This document shows, in pieces, positions 35,690 through 45,096 of a DNA stretch of 64,000 nt. The position numbers and the translations under genes are program-made. The DNA is from Epilithonimonas caeni DSM 17710 (GTDB lineage Bacteria; Bacteroidota; Bacteroidia; Flavobacteriales; Weeksellaceae). Below the pieces are notes generated by a model. That model was not told the DNA's origin. It made no database searches and was given only the letters and a program-made list of their open reading frames with translations. The DNA is taken from assembly GCF_000426465.1 (NCBI RefSeq), contig NZ_AUFK01000018.1, positions 1 to 64,000 of the forward strand, in the 5' to 3' direction. Position 1 is the stretch's first letter. Each line of letters opens with the position of its first letter.

Positions 35690-35700
35690 TTTTTTTTAGC
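35654..35700 (-). promoter_or_regulatory. Candidate frameshift signal in dnaX
   Basis: Minus strand: GCT, then A10 and G (slippery run 35697-35688), a ~9-base spacer, then a stem ATTAGC (35678-35673) / GCTAAT (35659-35654), with an alternative inner hairpin GCTTCTTGAAGC. The layout resembles known dnaX frameshift or slippage sites, where a poly-A run gives both short gamma and long tau. Confidence 0.6.
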
Positions 35701-36762
35701 TTCCAAACCCGCTGTCAGACTTGATAATTGCATCAATGCAATCTCAACGGTCAATCTCGGGTTTTTAGAATTCTTATAATTGATGTCAGCAAAATTACAA
35801 ATCTCAATTCCATCAATCAATTGCTGTGCAGACCATTTTTGAGATTGTTCTGCAAATTTAGCTTTTGTTTTTTCTCCAACTTCAATTAGATTCAGAGTTT
35901 TCGGATTCTGTGCCATCATAAGGTCGCGGAAATGATTTCCTAGTCCTGCAATGAAAATATGTGGGTCAAATCCCTTTTTAACAATTTCATCAAAAGCGGT
36001 CAAAACACTTGGGATATCATTCTCTTTCGCCAAATCTACAATTTTCAGATATTGGTCATAATCCAAAATATTGAGAACTTCTGCCGCTTTTTCAAGCGTG
36101 ATGTTTTTCTGAGAAAATGTGCTCAACCTATCAAAGATTGATAAAGCATCTCTCAATGCTCCATCAGCTTTTTGGGCGATTAGGTAAAGCGCATCATCTT
36201 CGTAAGTGATGCTTTCTTTCTCAGCAATTTTTCTCAAATGTTCCTGAATATCCTCAATCGTGATTCTTTTGAAATCATAGATTTGACATCTTGAAAGAAT
36301 CGTTGGAATGATTTTATGCTTCTCAGTCGTTGCAAGAATAAAGATCGCATGTGCAGGTGGTTCTTCCAAAGTTTTCAAAAACGCATTGAAAGCAGCCTGA
36401 GATAACATATGAACCTCGTCGATAATATAAACTTTATATTTTCCGACCTGAGGCGCAAATCTGACCTGATCTATCAATTCTCTGATGTCATCCACAGAAT
36501 TGTTGGAAGCCGCATCTAATTCATAGATATTAAATGCAAATCCGTCATCATCTGCTGCGCCGGATTTTTCATTGATTTTTCTGGCAAGAATCCTGGCGCA
36601 AGTCGTTTTACCTACACCCCTCGGTCCGCAGAATAATAATGCCTGAGCCAACTGACTTTCGTCTATAGCATGCTCCAAAGTATCCGTAACGTGAGATTGT
36701 CCAACAACAGTATCAAACTCTTGCGGACGGTACTTGCGTGCGGATACGATGAAATTTTCCAT
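35680..36762 (-). CDS. dnaX: DNA polymerase III subunit gamma/tau (in-frame product, 360 aa)
   Basis: The clamp-loader ATPase. In-frame reading gives 360 residues: Walker A GPRGVGKTTCARIL (~46-59), a short insert, SRC region, Walker B IIDEVHMLS (~116-124), sensor 1 (FILATTEKHKIIPTILSRC) and domain III through LTVEIALMQLSSL, then AKKKSS and stop. The usual four-Cys zinc module after Walker A is missing (INEKSGAADDDGFAFNIYEL carries no cysteines). Translation stops right after the A10 run, while the tau C-terminus lies directly behind in the -1 frame. So this product is either the natural gamma form or half of a gene broken by a homopolymer error. Domains I-III are complete. Confidence 0.92.
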   Translation of the reverse strand: MENFIVSARKYRPQEFDTVVGQSHVTDTLEHAIDESQLAQALLFCGPRGVGKTTCARILARKINEKSGAADDDGFAFNIYELDAASNNSVDDIRELIDQVRFAPQVGKYKVYIIDEVHMLSQAAFNAFLKTLEEPPAHAIFILATTEKHKIIPTILSRCQIYDFKRITIEDIQEHLRKIAEKESITYEDDALYLIAQKADGALRDALSIFDRLSTFSQKNITLEKAAEVLNILDYDQYLKIVDLAKENDIPSVLTAFDEIVKKGFDPHIFIAGLGNHFRDLMMAQNPKTLNLIEVGEKTKAKFAEQSQKWSAQQLIDGIEICNFADINYKNSKNPRLTVEIALMQLSSLTAGLEAKKKSS

Positions 36763-36952
36763 TGTTCAAAAGTAAGGAATAATTGTGGATTTTCGAAATT
36801 GTTTTCGATTAACTCGAAAAATTTTTCGAACGCCAAGAACACAAAGATTTTATTAATTATTGAAAATATCTTTAAGGTTCGCAAAGGTACTTCGACAAGC
36901 TCAGCATAAACTTCAAAACTCATCAAAGTTTCATAATCATAAAAGTGTGTTT

Positions 36953-37002
36953 GTCACTCCGGAGGAATCTCGACAGCTAAGTTTAGATTCTTTCAGAATG
37001 AC
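36953..37002. repeat. REP-like imperfect palindrome
   Basis: GTCACTCCGGAGGAATCT at the left end pairs with AGATTCTTTCAGAATGAC at the right end with several wobble positions. Similar sequences, by memory, are common between genes in Chryseobacterium and Flavobacterium genomes. Confidence 0.55.
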
Positions 37003-37045
37003 AATAATATGTTTTTAAGGCAACTGTTGTTTTGATGTCGAATCT

Positions 37046-37149
37046 GCAGCCCGACTTGAGCGGAAATCCTTTTTTGCTTGTGCAAAATTTCTATTTAATA
37101 TCAAATGGTTCTGCAAAAAAGATTGGGAGCGGAAGGCGGAAATAGCTGC
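37046..37149. repeat. Imperfect inverted-repeat element, ~104 bp
   Basis: Outer GCAGC / GCTGC and inner ATCCTTTTTTGC / GCAAAAAAGAT arms, with GAGCGGAAAT and GAGCGGAAGG near each end. It could fold as a long hairpin. No coding potential was accepted. Confidence 0.45.
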
Positions 37150-37170
37150 CCAAATAATAATTATTTAACA

Positions 37171-37197
37171 AAAAAAAGAGAGCAAAATGCTCTCTTT
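37171..37197 (-). terminator. Terminator of sucAB
   Basis: AAAGAGAGCA / TGCTCTCTTT with an AAA loop; TTTTTTTG follows on the minus strand. Confidence 0.85.
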
Positions 37198-37218
37198 AAA
37201 TATCTTGTTTGTAATTTC

Positions 37219-38457
37219 TTACAATTCTAATGCTTTTCTTTCGTCGCCATCCATTAGGAATTCCACTGGATTGTCAATCGCTTCTTTCACAGCAACCAAG
37301 AAACCTACGGACTCTTTTCCGTCGATGATTCTGTGGTCATAAGACATTGCAACGTACATCATTGGTCTGATAACAACTTGCCCGTCAACTGCAACCGGTC
37401 TTTGGATAATGTTGTGCATTCCTAAGATTGCAGATTGAGGAGGATTGATGATCGGAGTTGACATCATAGAACCGAAAGTTCCACCATTTGTAATCGTGAA
37501 TGTTCCACCAGTCATTTCGTCAACAGTGATTTTTCCGTCTCTAACTTTAGTTGCCAGATCCTTGATGTTAGCTTCAACACCTCTAAGGGTCATATTTTCA
37601 GCATTTCTAAGAACAGGGACCATCAAACCTTTTGGCCCGGAAACTGCGATAGAGATATCTGCAAAATCATAATTGATTTTGAAATCACCATCAATAGAAG
37701 CATTCACGTCCGGATAAAGTTTCAATGCTCTTGTTACAGCTTTTGTAAAGAAAGACATAAAGCCAAGTCCAATCCCGTGTTTTGCAGCGAATTCTTCTTT
37801 GTATTGTTTTCTGATCCTGAAGATCTCAGACATATCAACCTCGTTGAAAGTTGTCAACATCGCCGTTTCATTTTTAACAGAAACCAATCTTGCAGCAATC
37901 TTTCTTCTAAGAACTGAAAGTTTTGTAGTTGTCTGGGCTCTGTTTCCACCAGCCGGAGCATTTCCCATTGCAGGAACAGAAGCAGTTACAGCATCATCTT
38001 TCGTGATTCTGCCATCTCTGCCTGTACCAGTTACCTGGCTTGGAGCAATCCCTTTTTCGTCAAGGATTTTTTTAGCAGCAGGCGAAGGTGTTTGAGCAGC
38101 ATAAGTTTCAACTTTTGGAGCTTCTGCTTTTACCGGAGCAGGCTCTTCTTTTTTAACTTCTGCTTTTGGTTCTTCTTTCGGAGCCTCAGCTGCTGCAGCA
38201 CTTCCTGCTGGTTTTGCAGCATCCATATCGATAAGACAAACTACCTGACCAACTTGTACCACTTCTCCTTCTTCTGCTTTCAAAGTAATGATTCCACTTT
38301 GCTCAGCAGGAAGTTCCAAAGTTGCCTTGTCAGAATCTACCTCTGCAATCGGCTGGTCTTTTTCTACGTAATCACCATCTTGTACTAACCACGTTGCAAT
38401 TTCAACTTCTGTGATTGATTCTCCCGGTGAAGGAACTTTCATTTCTAATATTGACAT
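37219..38457 (-). CDS. sucB: 2-oxoglutarate dehydrogenase E2 (dihydrolipoyl succinyltransferase)
   Basis: 412 residues. Lipoyl domain at 1-77 with the lipoylated lysine in [12 protein letters not shown], an Ala/Pro/Glu/Lys linker (residues ~80-120), the peripheral-subunit-binding domain ([32 protein letters not shown]) and the catalytic acyltransferase domain ending with [20 protein letters not shown], whose His and Asp form the active site. E2 transfers succinyl groups to CoA and scaffolds the TCA-cycle complex. It follows sucA by 69 bases on the same strand, forming an operon. The E3 gene is not in the window. Confidence 0.96.
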   Translation of the reverse strand: MSILEMKVPSPGESITEVEIATWLVQDGDYVEKDQPIAEVDSDKATLELPAEQSGIITLKAEEGEVVQVGQVVCLIDMDAAKPAGSAAAAEAPKEEPKAEVKKEEPAPVKAEAPKVETYAAQTPSPAAKKILDEKGIAPSQVTGTGRDGRITKDDAVTASVPAMGNAPAGGNRAQTTTKLSVLRRKIAARLVSVKNETAMLTTFNEVDMSEIFRIRKQYKEEFAAKHGIGLGFMSFFTKAVTRALKLYPDVNASIDGDFKINYDFADISIAVSGPKGLMVPVLRNAENMTLRGVEANIKDLATKVRDGKITVDEMTGGTFTITNGGTFGSMMSTPIINPPQSAILGMHNIIQRPVAVDGQVVIRPMMYVAMSYDHRIIDGKESVGFLVAVKEAIDNPVEFLMDGDERKALEL

Positions 38458-38526
38458 ACTAATAATTGTTTTTAATTTCAGAACAATCCTATTAAGATTG
38501 TTATTCTTTATAGTTTATTAATTTTA

Positions 38527-41337
38527 TTAAGCTGTTACTGGTCTTTTTGCAGGTGCATCTTCTGTTTGAAAAACCTCGTTGATAATTTTGGTTTGATTTT
38601 TCTCAAACATTTTGTGACTTCCCGGAGCAGGAGTTCCGCTTGCAACCGGAGAAATCAGCTGGATACCTGTATCTCTGAAGTTTCTAAGAATGAAACTCCA
38701 AGCACCCATATTTTCAGGTTCTTCCTGAGCCCAGATCAGTTCTTTCTTATTTTTATATTTATCAAAGATCGAATTGATTTTTTCAAGATCCAATGGGTAA
38801 ACCTGCTCCAATCTTACCAAAGCTACTTTATCATCATTGATCTCTTCTTTCTTAGCTAATAGATCGTAATATAACTTACCTGTACAAAGCACCACTCTTT
38901 CAACTTTTGCAGCATCGGCAGTCGGGTCGTCCAAAACCGGTTGGAAACTTCCGTTTGCTAAATCTTCCAATGGAGAAACTACTTTTGGATGTCTCAATAA
39001 AGATTTCGGTGTCATAATAACCAATGGTTTTCTGAATCCGAATTTCATCTGTCTTCTCAGCAAGTGGAAATAGTTTGCAGGAGAAGTAATGTTTGCAACA
39101 ATGATATTTTCATTGGCACAAAGTGTCAGGAATCTCTCCAACCTTGCGGAAGAGTGTTCTGCACCCTGGCCTTCTGAACCATGTGGCAACATCATTACCA
39201 ATCCGTTTTGGATCTTCCATTTTTCTTCGGCAGCAACCAAATATTGGTCAACAATAATCTGAGCACCATTTGTGAAATCTCCGAACTGAGCTTCCCAAAT
39301 TGTCAAAGTTTTCGGTGCAGCCATCGCATAACCGTAGTCATAACCTAAGACGCCATATTCTGACAAGTGAGAGTTATAAACATCAAATCTCTGCTCGTTG
39401 ACGTGACGAAGCGGGATGTATTCTTCTTCAGTATCTTCTGTTTTCACAACAGCATGGCGGTGAGAGAATGTTCCTCTTTCCACATCTTCACCGGAGATTC
39501 TTACATTGTAGCCTTCAGTCAAAAGTGTTGCATAAGCTAACAACTCTCCTAATGCCCAATCCAAAGAATTATTTTCTACCATCTTGACTCTATTTTCGAA
39601 AAGACGGGTAATTTTATTAATGAACTTTTTATCTGCAGGAAGTGTCGAAATCTTGATTGCTAGCTCTTTAAGTTTTTCCAGATCGTAAGTCGTATCAACT
39701 TTAGAATTAGAAACACAACCTTTTCCTCCGATTGGGAAATCTGTCCAGTCATCTTTCATAAAGATGTCCATCGTGTTTCTCTCTATTTCTTTGGATGCAT
39801 CAAAGTTCTCATCAAGCAACGCTTTGAACTCCTGCTCCATTTTTTTCAAAACTTCATCAGAAACTACATTTTCCTTGATCAAAAGGTCTTTATAGATCTC
39901 TCTTGGATTTGGGTGTTTTGAAATTGTTTTATAAAGATTCGGTTGAGTGAATCTTGGTTCATCGCCTTCATTATGGCCATATTTTCTATAACCCAAAAGA
40001 TCGATATAAACATCCTTGCCAAACTTCGCACGGAAATCTGCGGCAAATCTGATCGCATGAACCACCGCTTCTACATCATCAGCATTGATGTGCATCACAG
40101 GAGAATCTGTTACTTTTGCAATATCAGTACAATAGACAGACGATCTTGCATCCATATAATTGGTTGTAAAAGAGACCTGGTTATTGACAACAATGTGAAC
40201 TGTACCACCTGTTCTGTAACCTTCCAGGTTCATCATCTGAGCAATCTCATAAACGATACCCTGCCCGGCAATTGCACCATCACCGTGGATCACAATTGGT
40301 AAAACTTTGGAATAATCGTCTTTGTAAGTATTGTCAACTTTAGCTCTACAGATTCCTTCTACAAGTGCGGCAACAGTTTCAAGGTGCGATGGATTCGGAG
40401 TAAGGTTGATTCTTACTTCTTCTCCGTTTGCTGTAGTGATTTTCTTAGAAGAACCTAAGTGATATTTAACATCACCCGAGAAAACATCTTCTTCGAACTC
40501 TTTTCCTTCGAATTCTGAGAAAATCTGTTTGTAAGACTTTTGGAAAATATTGGTCAATACATTCAGACGTCCTCTGTGAGCCATCCCAAGAACAACCTCA
40601 TCAACACCTAACTGAGAAGAACGCGTGATCAATTGGTCAAGCGCAGGAATCAAAGATTCACCACCTTCCAGAGAGAAACGTTTTTGTCCCACGAATTTTG
40701 TATGTAAATAATTTTCAAACGCAACCGCCTGATTCAATTTGAAAAGAATTTCAGTTTTTTCCTTAGCAGAAAGATTGGGGTGGTTTTCGTTGACGTTCAC
40801 CCATTCCATGATCCACTTTTTCTCTTCTACATTCTGAATATGCATATACTCCACACCGATAGAATCACAATAGATGTTCTGAAGGTGTGTGATGATCTCT
40901 TGCAAAGTTGCAGGACCAGGCATCCCGGTCTGAGTTGCAGAATTGAATTTTTTATTAAGGTCGTCCTTGGACAATCCGAAATTTTCTATATCAAGTGTCG
41001 GAAAGTAATGTCTTCTTTCTCTTACAGGATTGGTTTTTGTAAAAAGGTGTCCTCTTGAGCGATAAGCTTCGATTAGATTTACAACTTTGAATTCTTTTGT
41101 GATATCTTCTGAAACCGTGTTGTTTGTAACAGCTTGCTGAGCATATTGAACCGGTGCAGAACCTGTAGATACTGCTGTAACCTCTGCATCTTCGCCATAA
41201 TTTTCTAAAGCGAAATCGAAACCTTGAAAAAATGCTTTCCAAGAAGGTTCTAGAGCATCAGGGTATTTTTTGTACTGCTCATACATATCGTCAATTAACT
41301 GAGCATGTACGGCATTTAGAAATGAAAATTTATCCAT
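38527..41337 (-). CDS. sucA: 2-oxoglutarate dehydrogenase E1
   Basis: 936 residues, normal length. N-terminal E2-binding helix (FLNAVHAQLIDDMYEQYKKY, EPSWKAFFQGFDFAL), thiamine-diphosphate site (HGDGAIAGQGIVYEIAQM, then VNNQVSFTTN), and the transketolase-like C-terminal half (GSEGQGAEHSSARLERFLTL, HLLRRQMKF, PKSLLRHPKVVS). It decarboxylates 2-oxoglutarate and passes the succinyl group to lipoyl-E2 in the TCA cycle. The H-G-D-G motif and HSSARLER segment are intact. First gene of sucAB; a -7 element (TAATTTTG, 41390-41383) lies 46 bases upstream. Confidence 0.97.
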   Translation of the reverse strand: MDKFSFLNAVHAQLIDDMYEQYKKYPDALEPSWKAFFQGFDFALENYGEDAEVTAVSTGSAPVQYAQQAVTNNTVSEDITKEFKVVNLIEAYRSRGHLFTKTNPVRERRHYFPTLDIENFGLSKDDLNKKFNSATQTGMPGPATLQEIITHLQNIYCDSIGVEYMHIQNVEEKKWIMEWVNVNENHPNLSAKEKTEILFKLNQAVAFENYLHTKFVGQKRFSLEGGESLIPALDQLITRSSQLGVDEVVLGMAHRGRLNVLTNIFQKSYKQIFSEFEGKEFEEDVFSGDVKYHLGSSKKITTANGEEVRINLTPNPSHLETVAALVEGICRAKVDNTYKDDYSKVLPIVIHGDGAIAGQGIVYEIAQMMNLEGYRTGGTVHIVVNNQVSFTTNYMDARSSVYCTDIAKVTDSPVMHINADDVEAVVHAIRFAADFRAKFGKDVYIDLLGYRKYGHNEGDEPRFTQPNLYKTISKHPNPREIYKDLLIKENVVSDEVLKKMEQEFKALLDENFDASKEIERNTMDIFMKDDWTDFPIGGKGCVSNSKVDTTYDLEKLKELAIKISTLPADKKFINKITRLFENRVKMVENNSLDWALGELLAYATLLTEGYNVRISGEDVERGTFSHRHAVVKTEDTEEEYIPLRHVNEQRFDVYNSHLSEYGVLGYDYGYAMAAPKTLTIWEAQFGDFTNGAQIIVDQYLVAAEEKWKIQNGLVMMLPHGSEGQGAEHSSARLERFLTLCANENIIVANITSPANYFHLLRRQMKFGFRKPLVIMTPKSLLRHPKVVSPLEDLANGSFQPVLDDPTADAAKVERVVLCTGKLYYDLLAKKEEINDDKVALVRLEQVYPLDLEKINSIFDKYKNKKELIWAQEEPENMGAWSFILRNFRDTGIQLISPVASGTPAPGSHKMFEKNQTKIINEVFQTEDAPAKRPVTA

Positions 41338-41382
41338 TATTACAGATTATCTGTTAAAATTTTAATTTTAAATAATTGCCAA

Positions 41383-41390
41383 CAAAATTA
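41383..41390 (-). promoter_or_regulatory. -7 promoter element of sucAB
   Basis: TAATTTTG on the minus strand matches TAnnTTTG, 46 bases before the sucA ATG. No clear -33 TTG. Confidence 0.4.
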
Positions 41391-41463
41391 CTAAATTTTT
41401 GTTGATCAGCATTAAATGTAATGATTTATTGCGATAAATATACGTGATATTTATCAGATTGAC

Positions 41464-42498
41464 CTATCGGAAAACTGGCAAGGATAATTTAAGCTTTACG
41501 TCTTGATTTTCAGTTGGATCTTCAAGAAACTCTTCTATAAGAAGACCGTTTCTCAAAGTATCTTTTTTTGCCTGTTTTAACAGTTGCTGTACATTTTTGA
41601 CCCTGTTGTTATAATTTCCTTGATAATACATCACATAGACCTTGGAAGCGTTCATGGTCTGAAAGTTGAAATTATTATCACTTACGGCAACTCTTTTTGA
41701 CAACGGAACGCCATAAAAATAGGAGACCTCCTTGTCTTTGAGATTGGAAGGATTTATAAGCAATACGGGCGCACCGAATTCATCATCTTTTTTGCCAAGA
41801 TCAGACCTGACGAAATTCAGAACCTTACCATGATTCATAATGACGTTTTTGAAAAGTATATCTTTCGTATTCCTTGTACTCACATTAACACCTAATAGCA
41901 ATCCTCCTTCCCTGTTTTCTACCATCAGGCTGTCATATTTAACAGATGCCAGTTTCTGCTCTTTATCTACTTTATTCCCTAATAACTGATAAAGATTTTT
42001 CACACTTTTATCAATATTCTCAACAAAAAAATCTTCTGCAACTAGGTTCAAAGACCTTTCAAGATAGCTTCTTTTGGGAGTTTGCACATTCCAAAGCATT
42101 TTGGTCTTATTGCCTGCTGCTGTAAATTTGACGTCTATCAAATAAGGATTCTCATTCTCCCCGTCGAAAAGCTGATAACGAAGCGTACGATTGGGATTGG
42201 AATAACGAATAAAAAAATCGCCAAATTCTCCGTTATCCTTGTCAGAATACTTCATGGCACTTCCAATTCCCTCATAAGGTGTAAAATATGTAAAATTCAG
42301 ATCTTTCTTTCCTGTGAAATAATCATTCCAAGTGGTAAAGTTCTGAAGATTATTGAACTGAGGAAAAACTTTGTCCACAGGATAGTTTATCTCTGATCGA
42401 TAAGTAAAATTTTTACTCTCATCCACAAAATTCATGGAAATAGAATAGATACCGAACAGGCAAAAGGATATAATGATTATAAATTTGAAAAGACGCAT
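41464..42498 (-). CDS. Membrane-anchored SRPBCC-type protein
   Basis: 344 residues. An N-terminal hydrophobic anchor or signal (LFKFIIIISFCLFGIYSIS) precedes an SRPBCC/polyketide-cyclase-like module: FTYRSEINYPVDKVFPQFNN, LQNFTTWNDYFTGKKDLNFT, GIGSAMKYSDKDNGEFGDFF and the long C-terminal helix ERSLNLVAEDFFVENIDKSV. The last ~150 residues form a second alpha/beta part (ASKVYVMYYQGNYNNRVKNV), possibly GyrI-like. These folds bind small hydrophobic ligands in a cavity; the ligand is unknown. It lies 15 bases after tamL on the same strand, so an envelope-related role is possible. Confidence 0.72.
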   Translation of the reverse strand: MRLFKFIIIISFCLFGIYSISMNFVDESKNFTYRSEINYPVDKVFPQFNNLQNFTTWNDYFTGKKDLNFTYFTPYEGIGSAMKYSDKDNGEFGDFFIRYSNPNRTLRYQLFDGENENPYLIDVKFTAAGNKTKMLWNVQTPKRSYLERSLNLVAEDFFVENIDKSVKNLYQLLGNKVDKEQKLASVKYDSLMVENREGGLLLGVNVSTRNTKDILFKNVIMNHGKVLNFVRSDLGKKDDEFGAPVLLINPSNLKDKEVSYFYGVPLSKRVAVSDNNFNFQTMNASKVYVMYYQGNYNNRVKNVQQLLKQAKKDTLRNGLLIEEFLEDPTENQDVKLKLSLPVFR

Positions 42499-42513
42499 TG
42501 TAAAATATCAGAT

Positions 42514-45096
42514 TTAGAAAGGGTAACCAATCGCAAAGTTAACGGTAGGCTGCAATGGTTTTATTTTATTGATCACCCATCGGCTTCCTTCCGGTCTATT
42601 AGGGTCATGTACTTTGTAGGCCATGTCCAATCTAAGATTGACATAGGCAATGTTGATCCTTAATCCAAAGCCACTCCCGACTCCCATCTGGCTAATAAAT
42701 TTTTTGAACTTGAACTGATCGCCAAATCCATTATCCTTAAGCCCCCAGATATTACCCGCATCTGTAAAAAGTGCTGCTTCAAACATATCTGTAAGGGGCA
42801 TACGATACTCTATACTGGTTGTGAGCTTCACATTGTCCATAGCATAAGAACGCACTCTCTCATCCAATTGGGAATCAGCAGGACCTAATCCTCCGAAAGC
42901 AACCCAGGCTCTGATATCGTAAGCACCACCATTAAAATATGATCTGACAAAAGGCATGGAAGAAGAATTCCCATAAGGAATCCCCACCCCAACAAACTGA
43001 CGAAATGCCAATGTGTGAGGCTTAGTCCTATCATTAAAGAAGCTGAAATATTTTTTGAAATCAAGGTCAAATTTTATAAACTGCGAAAACGGGATCTTGA
43101 AAATTGTTTTAGAATTACCCGAAACTACTCCATCCTCGTGTTCTCTACGAGAAAGAAGGTTAAGCGTATTTCCCGCAAATTCTACTTTCCCACTAAAAAA
43201 CATTGGATTTGTGTAATCTTTTTTCCCTATTTCATTATATGTAAAATTATAGATGATCGAAGAAATGATAACATCCTGAGTTTGTCTGTCCTTATTGATC
43301 AATGATTGTCTGAAAGCATTGATCGTATCTTGATTCTCTGTAGAAATAGATGACAAAAATGCCTGGTCATTGATGATCATTTTAGAGATCTGGTCATAAG
43401 AATAATTATTTGTGTTTACATCGGGATAGATATCTTCATACCAACCAAACACCGTTTGCCTGATCACATCTTCTGCAGGGAAGTAATCATAATATTTATC
43501 TTTGTTCTGTGTCAAACTCAGCTGTGTATTGAAAAGTGTCAATTTATGCTGAATCCTTCCATTATCCACATTGGCAAAGTAATTAAGCCCTGCATTGAAG
43601 TTGATCCTGCCCAATCCGATATTATTTTGTACAGAGGCTCCCAGATTTATGCTCGTTATCGGGGAATATTTCTTTGGAATCCATTTATAATATTTTCTAA
43701 ATGGAACCAACAATCTCGGAAACTGAAGAGATGTTTGGGCAGATAATTCGTAGGCATTGAAAAATGCATCAGGATTTTTAGGATCTTTTGTCGTTCCTAT
43801 GATCCCGGAAAAACTTGTCGTCAAGTTTTCCGCCCCACCAAATATATTCCTGGACGTAAGATCTACAGATGGCGAAAAACCAAAATTCAGGATTTGAGAA
43901 TAATGCAGATCAGTAGCAATATTGAACTCATATTTTCGTAATGGACTCAAAACATATTCCACATCTATGATACTATCTGAGCCTTTCCTAAAATCATCGG
44001 AAGCTTTCAGTATCGTAAAATTATTCATAGCAATGAGATTCTTTCTGGTGAGATCCAAATTGGTCTGCTTATAAACCTCGCCAGGTTTTAAAATAATTGG
44101 CAGCCATAAAGAATTCACAGAATACGCAGTATCTTTCCTCAAAATATTGATACCTCTCAAACTATCCTTCAAAGGAAGCTTATTGACATCATTGATATTC
44201 CTTGCCACTGCAACTGTAATTTTACCAATTGTCGATTTTCTGTAAGGTGTGTTGAGAGAATCTCGGATGATATTCATCACAACTGGAACATTCTTTCTGC
44301 CATGCAGAGAATCTGCAACAAAATAGATATCCTGATTATCATTATTGAATTTATAATAACCCTCTTCCTTCATTTGATTATTGATTCTAGTGATCTCCTT
44401 TTCAAGAACACTTTCATCCAGAATCTGTCCTTTTTTAACAAAACTTTTATGGAATTGGAATTCATACAGACTTCTGATATTCTGATCTGGTATATTATAA
44501 AAATAATCCTTGATATAAGTAGGATCTTTATGAGTAATGATATAGCTGACCTCCGCTTTTTTACCTGCAGAATCTTTTTTCACACTGGTTTTAACTTCCG
44601 CATCCCAGTATCCTTTGTTGATCAGTTTATTATTAATACTCTTAGCACTTTGTTTTGTTTTAGCATCGCTATATATAACAGGAGCTTCTCCAACACTATG
44701 AAAAAATCGATTCCAAAAAAGGTTTCGTCCCACAAATTCCGGATGTTCGTATTTCCTGAAAAGGGAATCTCTGAGTTTCTGATTTCTCATCTCACTCGGA
44801 TAGGTCATATATTCTTTCAAAATGGTATCATACTTGGGATTGGCTTTATTATAGAGGATCAATCCCAAAGGTATGGCAAACAGCGTTTTTTTATTAGGCT
44901 TCTGGGCGACAAGATCTGGGATCTCATCCGAAAGTAATTGTCCATCGGTATATTCGAATTTGTTCTTTGTAAGCAGATAGTCACCATCGGGAACTTTTTT
45001 TGTCACGTTACAAGCATACAAAAACACACTTAAAATTGTGGAATAATAAAATATATGATACTTTTGAAAATATTTGTTGATATGCTTACGGCTCAT
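42514..45096 (-). CDS. tamL: BamA/TamA-superfamily outer-membrane lipoprotein (TamL-like)
   Basis: 860 residues from the ATG at 45096, just ahead of a lipoprotein signal (YYSTILSVFLYACN). POTRA-like domains span ~30-330 (KGYWDAEVKTSVKKDSAGKK, VLEKEITRINNQMKEEGYYK), followed by a 16-strand Omp85 barrel with FRQFVGVGIPYG, the VRSYFNGGAYDIRAW segment corresponding to the conserved barrel loop, FTDAGNIWGLKDNGFG, and the C-terminal SRWVINKIKPLQPTVNFAIGYPF ending in Phe. TamL is the lipidated TamA relative of Bacteroidetes and works with TamB in outer-membrane biogenesis. Its start overlaps the start of the divergent SpoU gene. Confidence 0.9.
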   Translation of the reverse strand: MSRKHINKYFQKYHIFYYSTILSVFLYACNVTKKVPDGDYLLTKNKFEYTDGQLLSDEIPDLVAQKPNKKTLFAIPLGLILYNKANPKYDTILKEYMTYPSEMRNQKLRDSLFRKYEHPEFVGRNLFWNRFFHSVGEAPVIYSDAKTKQSAKSINNKLINKGYWDAEVKTSVKKDSAGKKAEVSYIITHKDPTYIKDYFYNIPDQNIRSLYEFQFHKSFVKKGQILDESVLEKEITRINNQMKEEGYYKFNNDNQDIYFVADSLHGRKNVPVVMNIIRDSLNTPYRKSTIGKITVAVARNINDVNKLPLKDSLRGINILRKDTAYSVNSLWLPIILKPGEVYKQTNLDLTRKNLIAMNNFTILKASDDFRKGSDSIIDVEYVLSPLRKYEFNIATDLHYSQILNFGFSPSVDLTSRNIFGGAENLTTSFSGIIGTTKDPKNPDAFFNAYELSAQTSLQFPRLLVPFRKYYKWIPKKYSPITSINLGASVQNNIGLGRINFNAGLNYFANVDNGRIQHKLTLFNTQLSLTQNKDKYYDYFPAEDVIRQTVFGWYEDIYPDVNTNNYSYDQISKMIINDQAFLSSISTENQDTINAFRQSLINKDRQTQDVIISSIIYNFTYNEIGKKDYTNPMFFSGKVEFAGNTLNLLSRREHEDGVVSGNSKTIFKIPFSQFIKFDLDFKKYFSFFNDRTKPHTLAFRQFVGVGIPYGNSSSMPFVRSYFNGGAYDIRAWVAFGGLGPADSQLDERVRSYAMDNVKLTTSIEYRMPLTDMFEAALFTDAGNIWGLKDNGFGDQFKFKKFISQMGVGSGFGLRINIAYVNLRLDMAYKVHDPNRPEGSRWVINKIKPLQPTVNFAIGYPF

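Larger units (their letters stand above)
36763..37218. other. 456-bp intergenic region made of dispersed-repeat pieces
   Basis: No gene. It contains, in order, a sequence with ACTTCGACAAGCTCAGC (36890-36910 area), a 50-bp imperfect palindrome (36953-37002), a ~104-bp element with inverted ends (37046-37149) and the sucB terminator (37171-37197). Its base composition is locally higher in GC than the flanks. Confidence 0.6.

Noticed and set aside
36663-36926. Open frame on the minus strand over the dnaX start (begins MMSFEVYAELVEVPL)
   Set aside because: It overlaps the well-supported dnaX N-terminus in another frame, and its beginning comes from a dispersed repeat (CTTCGACAAGCTCAGC).
44302-44937. 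Long plus-strand open frame (211 codons) opposite tamL
   Set aside because: It is antisense to strongly supported POTRA-domain coding sequence, with hydrophobic, Ile/Phe-rich shadow composition and no homology that I recognise.
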